DNA of 64,000 nucleotides from Trinickia soli (GTDB lineage Bacteria > Pseudomonadota > Gammaproteobacteria > Burkholderiales > Burkholderiaceae): the NCBI RefSeq assembly GCF_002879855.1, contig NZ_PNYB01000002.1, positions 248,001-312,000 on the forward strand, read 5' to 3'. Of the stretch, positions 57,730 to 64,000 are shown piece by piece. Every line of letters begins with the position of its first letter. The first letter of the stretch is position 1. The notes beneath the pieces are model-generated. The model was not told the DNA's origin. It saw only the letters and a list, made by a program, of their open reading frames with translations, and ran no database searches. The translations under genes were made by a program, and so were the position numbers.

Positions 57730-59916
57730 CTACTTCGCCTTCGGCTGAAAACCCTCGGCGCCGACCTGCCAGAGCGAGAACGCCCATTCGTCTGCGAAAC
57801 GGTCGGCCGTTTGCTTGACGCTCGAGCCGATGCCATGCCCCGCATCGTAGTCGACCCGCAGCAATACGGGCCGCCCGCTCGAGGTTGCGGCTTGCACGCG
57901 CGCTGTCATTTTCAGCATGTGCCACGGCGAGACGCGCGGATCGTTCGCCCCCGTCGTAAACATGACGGCGGGATATGGCGTGCCGTCATGAATGTGCGCG
58001 TAGGCACTCATTGCGTAGAGCCCATGAAAACCGGCTTCGGTCGTCGTCGAGCCCATTTCGGGCACGTTCGGCGGGCCGTTCGGCTCCGTCTCGAAGCGCA
58101 ACGTATCGGATACGCCGACGTCATCGAGCACGACGCGGAACAGGCCCGGATCGAGTGTCAGGGCACCGCCCATCACGATGCCACCCGCGCTGCGCCCGTT
58201 CGCCACCAGATAGCGACGCTGCGTATAGCCTTGGTCGATCATGTAATGCGCGCCCGCCAGGAAGTCGAACATCGTGTTGATCTTCCACTGCTTTTGGCCG
58301 GCACGGTGCCAGGCATCGCCATACTCGCCGCCGCCTCGCATATGCACGACCGTCATGATGCCGCCCTGCTCGAACCAGGCGCGCCACGCCGGTTGATAGT
58401 TGGGGTCCAGCGACAAGCCATAGCTGCCGTAGCCGTAGATGATCGTCGGATGCGAACCGTCGCGCGCAATGCCCTTCTTCGAAATGATCGAAATCGGCAC
58501 CCGCGTGCCGTCGTAGCTCGTGGCGAACGTTTCCTGCGCCTCCAGTTCGTCCGACTCCGTCGTCGATGGCGGAATGAGTCCCGTGTCGGCCGCCGCGGCC
58601 GCACCCGGCGCATAGGCGATCTCGCGCGGCGCCTTGATCCAACCGCGCAGCTCGAACATCACGCCCGGCAGCTTCGCGTCGGGCTGAAGATCGCGAATCG
58701 CGCCCGCGAACGGTAGCCCGATCGTGCGATCGTCCTTGCCGTCGAAACCGGTCCGGTGCAGCTCGAACGTTGCGCCGGCGCGCTCGGCAAGGTATATCCC
58801 GTCGCTCGCCAGTGCAAAGGAGTCAATGACGTTGAGCCCCTCGGGCACGATCGTCGTCGCATGCGCGAGATCGGGACGCGCTGCCGGCATCGACACCACC
58901 TTGAAGCGCGAGGCGTCCTTGCCCGTCAACGCATAGAGACGATCGCCGTGCAGTTGCACGTCGACGACGCCGTCTTCCGGGCTCGCGATTTTCTTCCACG
59001 GCGTTTTGGCGCCGTGGATGTCGGCGAGTCGGGCAACGTAGAACGTATTCGGATTGTTATCCATGTTGTGATTCGCGACGGCAACGGCATACGGCGAATC
59101 GGGCGAAAGCAAGACGTAAGTCCCCTGTCCCTCGGGCACGTCGAGTTGCGCCGACACGCCGCGGCCGAAGACCGCGGCGTCGCCGTCGCCATCGGCGTGC
59201 TGCCCCAGCACGTGCAGGTGCGTCACTGCGTTGTACTCGCTTTGCGCAGGCGGCGTATTGGGGCCGACCTTCGGATAGCGCAGATAGAAGAACGAGCGAT
59301 TGTCGTTGCGCCAGGACACCACGCACGAACTCGTGCGGTCGATCGCTTCGGCGAGTGCCCGGCCCGTTTGCACGTCGACCACGTGCAACACGCTCTGCTC
59401 CGAACCGCCTTCGGAAATGCCATACGCGACGTAGCGGCCGTCCCACGATGGCGCGTACCAATCGAGCGCGTAATGGCGCGCGCTGTCCTTCGACAACGCG
59501 GCGGGGTCGACGAGCACGTGCTCTTCGCCGTCGACGCCGTCGCGATAGGCCAGCTTCAGCAGGTTTTCGCCCGCCGCGGCCGTTTGGTAAAACAGCCGAT
59601 GGCCTCGTCGCATGAAATCCGTGCGACGCAGATCGCCGCCCATCAACGACTCGACGCGCTGCACCAGCGCATTGCGGCCCGGAATCGCCGCCAGCGTGCG
59701 CCGCGTGTAGTCGTCCTGCGCCTTCATCCACGCCTGGACCACGGGATCTTTCAGGTTCTCCATGTAGCGGTAATTGTCGACGACCGGCGTGCCGTAATAC
59801 GTATTCGTGACGGGATGCACGGGGGCGACGGGGGGAAGGTCGGCCGACCAGGCAGCGCTCGAGGCGGTGAGACAAGACAGAACCGTTACGGCTAGAAGAG
59901 GCTTGTTTCGTTTCAT
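57730..59916 (-). CDS. Exported prolyl oligopeptidase family peptidase (S9A)
   Basis: Serine peptidase of 728 residues with a signal peptide (MKRNKPLLAVTVLSCLTASSAAWSA), so it is periplasmic or secreted. The N-terminal part begins with HPVTNTYYGTPVVDNYRYMENL, followed by the seven-bladed propeller. The catalytic domain has S576 in NGRSAGGIVMG, D659 in GANDPRVSPWHMLK and H694 in DAGHGIGSS. The family cleaves short proline-containing peptides. It is followed by a convergent small gene, and it lies next to the tape-measure-like gene on the same strand with 174 bases between; a shared role is not implied. Confidence 0.95.
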   Translation of the reverse strand: MKRNKPLLAVTVLSCLTASSAAWSADLPPVAPVHPVTNTYYGTPVVDNYRYMENLKDPVVQAWMKAQDDYTRRTLAAIPGRNALVQRVESLMGGDLRRTDFMRRGHRLFYQTAAAGENLLKLAYRDGVDGEEHVLVDPAALSKDSARHYALDWYAPSWDGRYVAYGISEGGSEQSVLHVVDVQTGRALAEAIDRTSSCVVSWRNDNRSFFYLRYPKVGPNTPPAQSEYNAVTHLHVLGQHADGDGDAAVFGRGVSAQLDVPEGQGTYVLLSPDSPYAVAVANHNMDNNPNTFYVARLADIHGAKTPWKKIASPEDGVVDVQLHGDRLYALTGKDASRFKVVSMPAARPDLAHATTIVPEGLNVIDSFALASDGIYLAERAGATFELHRTGFDGKDDRTIGLPFAGAIRDLQPDAKLPGVMFELRGWIKAPREIAYAPGAAAAADTGLIPPSTTESDELEAQETFATSYDGTRVPISIISKKGIARDGSHPTIIYGYGSYGLSLDPNYQPAWRAWFEQGGIMTVVHMRGGGEYGDAWHRAGQKQWKINTMFDFLAGAHYMIDQGYTQRRYLVANGRSAGGIVMGGALTLDPGLFRVVLDDVGVSDTLRFETEPNGPPNVPEMGSTTTEAGFHGLYAMSAYAHIHDGTPYPAVMFTTGANDPRVSPWHMLKMTARVQAATSSGRPVLLRVDYDAGHGIGSSVKQTADRFADEWAFSLWQVGAEGFQPKAK

Positions 59917-60090
59917 TGTTGTGCTCGCTCCAAGTAACGACGCGCAAGATTAACGCGCGGCGCGCCCCGACGATAGTAGAGAACTTGCTCGAATGATGGC
60001 GCCAAGTGAGCATCACGATCGCGCGGCGGGTTTTATTGCGCAGCATCGATCGCCCGGCGCAGACGTCGGCTTCGCGCTTGATCCCGGCCT

Positions 60091-63000
60091 TCAGGACCGG
60101 CGATCGCGCCAATTGACGATCAGCAATTCCGGCATCCACGCGAGCCGCACCATCGACAGGTTCCAGGGAAGCGTGTCGAGCAGGACATCGAATGCCTTCC
60201 CCTCGACGGACAGGCGCCAGTGCGGCTCCGCGCCGTCTTCGCGTTCGAGCCGGCCGCTTCGCATCAGAAACGACTCGCGCAGCCCTTCGATGGTCGTGCC
60301 GCGCAACTTGTCCCAGTTTTGCTTGACGCCGTTCAGCAGCCCCTCCGACAACCCAAGCTCGCGCTCGTCGCGTTCGCGGTCTGCACCGGCAGCGAGCGGC
60401 AGCGCGGGCGCCACGCCGCACATGACCTTGGCGAGTGGCAGCAGCGCCTCGTGGCGAGCGATGGCGTTGCAGGCCAGTGCGTGCAACAAATGCACGGCGC
60501 GACTTTGGGCATCGAAATCGACAAAGCGCCCGCCGCGTTGGAGTTCGAGCATTTCGAAGTACCGCGATAGAAACGGCCACAACATCACCATGCCGGCGTT
60601 TTCAACCTGGATCGGTGTGCTCGGCATATCGGGCGGCTCCGGTTTTCTGTCCTCCGGTGTGCCGGGGGCGCGGGTAGGCTGTCGTCGCTCGGGCGTTTCG
60701 GATGCGCTACGTGCCGGCGGGCCGGCGTCGAGCATCGACTCGCGCGCGGACAGCCAGGCAATCCAGTCGCGCGCGAGCGAGGCGTCGCGAGTCGTACCGG
60801 TCACAGCGCGGCGCCAGCGCGCGAGCACTTGCCGCCGCGTGACGGATTGAGCCGGTGCGCTCGGGCTCTGCGAAATCCCGCGGGATGCTTCGATCGCCCG
60901 GTGGCCAGGGTCGGCGAACGTTGCTTCGACGAGCGTCGCCAGCATGGCTTTCTCCCCGCCTCGCCGCGCATAGCGCAACCAAATGGCCTGTGCTTTCAGG
61001 CGCATCTGCTCGCCGGCCGACGGAGCGAACGCCATCGCCGCGTCGCAAAGCGCAACGGCCACCGGCGCCAGAGGCAATGACAAGATGCGTGTGACGAGTA
61101 CGAACGTTTCGCCGCGCAGCGACGCCAATCGCGAGAAACCGGGTTCGGTCACCACCGTGCGCTCGATCAAACGCGCCAATATGCGCGGTGCGGTTTGAGC
61201 CAATCGGTGGAACGCAGCGTGCAGCAGAGTTGGCGACTGACTCTCTCCGTAGCGCAGATAGGCCACGATCAACGGTAGGTCTGCGCCGGTCCGGTGCGGC
61301 GCGTCGGTCGATTGCCCGGCCGGGCTTATCTCATCGTGCGGGCCAGTTGGCTTTGTGAGCTTCGTCAGCTTTGTTTGCCTTGCGGCCGCCGCAGCGGTTG
61401 CCTGCGATATGGTGGCAAGGGCATCTGTCGATGTGGCGGCCGCTGCCCCGGCCATGCCGCCTGCGCTCATGCGGGCACTCTGCTGCGCGCGTTCATCCGT
61501 GGGTGAACCAGGCGTCACGCGCTGCGCGGTCAATGCAGCGAGCGCCTCACGAAGCGCTGTCGATCCGGGTGACACGAAGGCCATCAGATGTTCAGCGACA
61601 GTCCCCGCATCGAAACCCGTGCGTCGGGCAAGGCCCTCGACGACGCGCGCGATCCTCGTGTCAAGCGACATCTGCGCGCCCGACGGCGACAGCAAAGCCG
61701 CGAGCCACGCACGCCGGGCTTCGCGCGCCATCCCCGGCCGGCCCAGCCGCCTTGCCATTGCCGAGGCAGCGTCGAGTAGCTCTTTCGATGCCTGGCCATG
61801 CGCGCTCTCAAGCGTCGACATCAAAAGCGGTACCGCGTCCGGCCTCAAAAAAGCCGACAGTCGACGCAGCACTGCCGGATCGGCGCTGCGCGCGCGCAGC
61901 CGCTCCATGACCTGCCCGCCACGCTCTTGCAATGCGAGTTCGAGCCACTGCCGGGACGGCATCGCGAGCCAGGGCGCTGCCTCGGCGTCAACGTGCCCCG
62001 TCGAAAAGAATTCGACGAATGCTTGCGCAGCGCCCGGCGCGTCGTTGCGATCGGCCAACGCGGTACGCACCGCCTCCCGCGGCAACCTACGCCACAAACG
62101 GCGAAGCTGAGCGCGTCCGCGGTCCGCTTCGTTCCAGACCGGGTTGCGCGCGAGCGCCGCCAACCAGCGACGCAACGGTATGCCGTGATAGCGTGCAAGC
62201 CGTGTCAGCATCGCGAGCACGGCATCGACCGAGCCGATCGACGCGTCGCTCGATGTCGCCCCAGGCTTGGGCGAGCCCGTTGCAGTCAATCTCGCCCGAT
62301 GCGACAGCGCACTCAGTTCGGCCGCATCGAATCGCGTGGGCGTCAAGCGCAGCGCGCGCAGCAACCCGGGCCACGACGCAACGAACGCAGCGGCGAGGTC
62401 GCCGGACCCGGCAACGGCCGATGCTTCACGAAGGCCTTCTATCGCTGCAGGAACCGGCTTGGCCGCAGCTAACGACGACCCGGATTCGCCAACGACATCC
62501 GGCGCCGCATCACGGCCGGCGTTCGTGGCCACTCGCACGAGCCCGGCGCGCAGCATACGCATCCGCCGCACAGTCCCCGGTGCACTGTGCGTCGCCAGCA
62601 ACAGCACGTCGACGAGTTCTGCCGGGGGCAGTTGCATCGCCTCCGCCGCTTTTGTCAGCATCCGCTCAAGCCAAATCGTTTCTGAGAAGGCCCCCGCTCG
62701 TAGTGCAACGAGCGTTTCGAGCGTCGCCGCCGATATCGCCCGCCGTAATGTCGCGCGTCGCGACATCGGCCACGGCGTGTGCTCGATCAATGCATCGAGT
62801 GCCGCGAGCGTGCCGACGATGCTCCGCGCAGCCGTAGGCTCGATTTCGGCAATCCATTCGGCGCGCGCCTTGGCGTCGAGCGAAGCGGCCAAACGCTCCT
62901 GCCGCCTTTGCACGTCGACGCTCCGCAGGCGAGTCCGACCACCGCGGTTTGGGCCGCCTTCGCCGCCACCGACACTCCATGCATCGTCGCCGCGCAACAA

Positions 63001-64000
63001 CGCAACCATGCGGGAGGGCGAACGGCGGGCGATGCGTAACGCCACTTTCACCGGGTCGAAGTTTTCGTCTGCAAACCACGGCAGTGCGCCGAAATCCAGG
63101 TAAAAGGCGAGCGTTTGCGCATCGCGGGCATCGCCTTCGGCCGGCATGCGGTCGTCTTCTTGCGGATCGACCTCGCGCGCAACATGTTCTCCGTCTTGCT
63201 CGTGCGAGGCATGGATACCCGGCCCCTCGGGTCTGGCCCGCAGCGCGGCGTCTTCGCGCAGGTCGACCAGAATCCGGTGCAACGATTCATCGCGCTCGAC
63301 CTCCTTGGAAGCCGATCCCAACCGCTCGAGCAATGCATCGATCAACGTGAGGTACTCGAGCCCTGCCCGCGTCGCCAAGCCTCGCAGCAGCGCGGAGAGG
63401 AACGAACGTCGGTTGAAGCGGCCACCGCGGTCCGCCAGCAGGTAGGCAAAAACCGTTTGCCAAAGCGCGTCGTCGAAATCGTCGGGACGCATTCGCGCAA
63501 CGGGCGCTGCACGCTGACGCGCGGCGACATAGCGCACATCGCCGAGCACCTCTTGCGCATCGTTCGGTCGAAGCGCTTGCACCGCACGCACACGCATCGT
63601 CGCCGTCATCGCACCGACCCAGCGCTCGCGGCGCGCCGTATGCCGTCCATGCTCGCGCATCAACCGAACGAGCGCGGCCGTATCGGCATCGAGCGCATCG
63701 AGGAAGGTCTGTTCGATCGTGTCGGCGCCAGCGGTGACGCGGCCTTCGAACCATGCAGCGAGCCTCGACAGACGCGCATCGCCCCACGCATGCGACCCCG
63801 CACCCGCATGGTTGGACGCCCTGCTCCCTGGGGGCTCCGCCGACGCGGCCAGATCCGAGAATCCTGGCGCGGTCGATGTCGCACTGCGCGCGTCCGTGCT
63901 CTGATCCGCCACGGTTCGCCTGGCACCGACGACGGACGCCGGAAAGCCGAATCGGTCGATCAGCGCCGTACGCAAAAGCCCCACGAGCCGCTCTTCGAGT
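60091..64000 (-). CDS. Contractile injection system tape measure protein, N-terminus cut off
   Basis: Very large helical, Ala/Arg/Leu-rich protein; about 1300 residues are visible and the frame is still open at the window edge (reading LEERLVGLLRTALIDRFG), so the true start is outside. The last 200 residues carry the C-terminal signature of CIS tape measure proteins: NAGMVMLWPFLSRYFEML, FVDFDAQSRAVHLLHAL, LPLAKVMCGV, LRESFLMRSGRL and KAFDVLLDTLPWNLSMVRLAWMP. Such proteins set the length of phage-tail-like contractile injectors. The middle has low-complexity linkers (residues about 255-285, 840-920 and 1090-1115). Baseplate, sheath and ATPase genes would be expected to the right. Confidence 0.85.
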   Translation of the reverse strand, partial: LEERLVGLLRTALIDRFGFPASVVGARRTVADQSTDARSATSTAPGFSDLAASAEPPGSRASNHAGAGSHAWGDARLSRLAAWFEGRVTAGADTIEQTFLDALDADTAALVRLMREHGRHTARRERWVGAMTATMRVRAVQALRPNDAQEVLGDVRYVAARQRAAPVARMRPDDFDDALWQTVFAYLLADRGGRFNRRSFLSALLRGLATRAGLEYLTLIDALLERLGSASKEVERDESLHRILVDLREDAALRARPEGPGIHASHEQDGEHVAREVDPQEDDRMPAEGDARDAQTLAFYLDFGALPWFADENFDPVKVALRIARRSPSRMVALLRGDDAWSVGGGEGGPNRGGRTRLRSVDVQRRQERLAASLDAKARAEWIAEIEPTAARSIVGTLAALDALIEHTPWPMSRRATLRRAISAATLETLVALRAGAFSETIWLERMLTKAAEAMQLPPAELVDVLLLATHSAPGTVRRMRMLRAGLVRVATNAGRDAAPDVVGESGSSLAAAKPVPAAIEGLREASAVAGSGDLAAAFVASWPGLLRALRLTPTRFDAAELSALSHRARLTATGSPKPGATSSDASIGSVDAVLAMLTRLARYHGIPLRRWLAALARNPVWNEADRGRAQLRRLWRRLPREAVRTALADRNDAPGAAQAFVEFFSTGHVDAEAAPWLAMPSRQWLELALQERGGQVMERLRARSADPAVLRRLSAFLRPDAVPLLMSTLESAHGQASKELLDAASAMARRLGRPGMAREARRAWLAALLSPSGAQMSLDTRIARVVEGLARRTGFDAGTVAEHLMAFVSPGSTALREALAALTAQRVTPGSPTDERAQQSARMSAGGMAGAAAATSTDALATISQATAAAAARQTKLTKLTKPTGPHDEISPAGQSTDAPHRTGADLPLIVAYLRYGESQSPTLLHAAFHRLAQTAPRILARLIERTVVTEPGFSRLASLRGETFVLVTRILSLPLAPVAVALCDAAMAFAPSAGEQMRLKAQAIWLRYARRGGEKAMLATLVEATFADPGHRAIEASRGISQSPSAPAQSVTRRQVLARWRRAVTGTTRDASLARDWIAWLSARESMLDAGPPARSASETPERRQPTRAPGTPEDRKPEPPDMPSTPIQVENAGMVMLWPFLSRYFEMLELQRGGRFVDFDAQSRAVHLLHALACNAIARHEALLPLAKVMCGVAPALPLAAGADRERDERELGLSEGLLNGVKQNWDKLRGTTIEGLRESFLMRSGRLEREDGAEPHWRLSVEGKAFDVLLDTLPWNLSMVRLAWMPELLIVNWRDRRS

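Overview
The window looks like a chromosomal segment of a Burkholderiaceae bacterium (Burkholderia sensu lato: Burkholderia, Paraburkholderia, Trinickia and relatives). It is GC-rich. It carries a DUF4148 secreted protein typical of that family, one full-length purL, a tig-clpP-clpX-lon-hupB block and an intracellular PHB depolymerase. No rRNA, CRISPR array, insertion sequence or prophage is visible. The genus is inferred from gene content only.

Layout. 1-5.2 kb: truncated acyl-CoA ligase, then selO, msrB, yciB, bolA and a parvulin on the + strand, closed by a strong terminator. 5.3-17 kb: purL, a DadA-like FAD oxidoreductase, a fused NAD(P)HX epimerase/dehydratase, an LprI-like protein, pgi, and divergent tesA/ABC-ATPase genes whose start codons overlap. 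17-30 kb: ppiD, phaZ, an FNR regulator with its four cysteines, a zinc alcohol dehydrogenase, an FAH-family hydrolase with a divergent IclR regulator, a double-sensor diguanylate cyclase, a TetR regulator with two matching operators flanking an ohr peroxidase gene, DUF4148, LysR and tRNA-Val. 30-38 kb: hupB, an AT-richer accessory gene and a near-empty 0.6 kb, then lon, clpX, clpP and tig, with terminators after tig, clpX and lon. 38-43 kb: glycerate kinase, MarR, tRNA-Leu and a coupled class II aldolase/PanE-like pair.

43-57 kb is an anaerobic-respiration region: narKGHJI (nitrate/nitrite transporter and respiratory nitrate reductase) behind a perfect FNR box, a carbamate-kinase relative that has lost its catalytic motifs, a heavy-metal-domain protein without cysteines, a second zinc alcohol dehydrogenase behind a 23-bp palindrome, an orphan NarL-type response regulator and several small unknown proteins. 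The FNR protein at 20.8 kb is the obvious candidate activator.

57-64 kb: a secreted prolyl oligopeptidase and, running off the right edge, a very large protein whose C-terminus has the signature of contractile injection system tape measure proteins. This suggests that a phage-tail-like injection system locus begins here and continues outside the window. It is the strongest lead for an unusual system.
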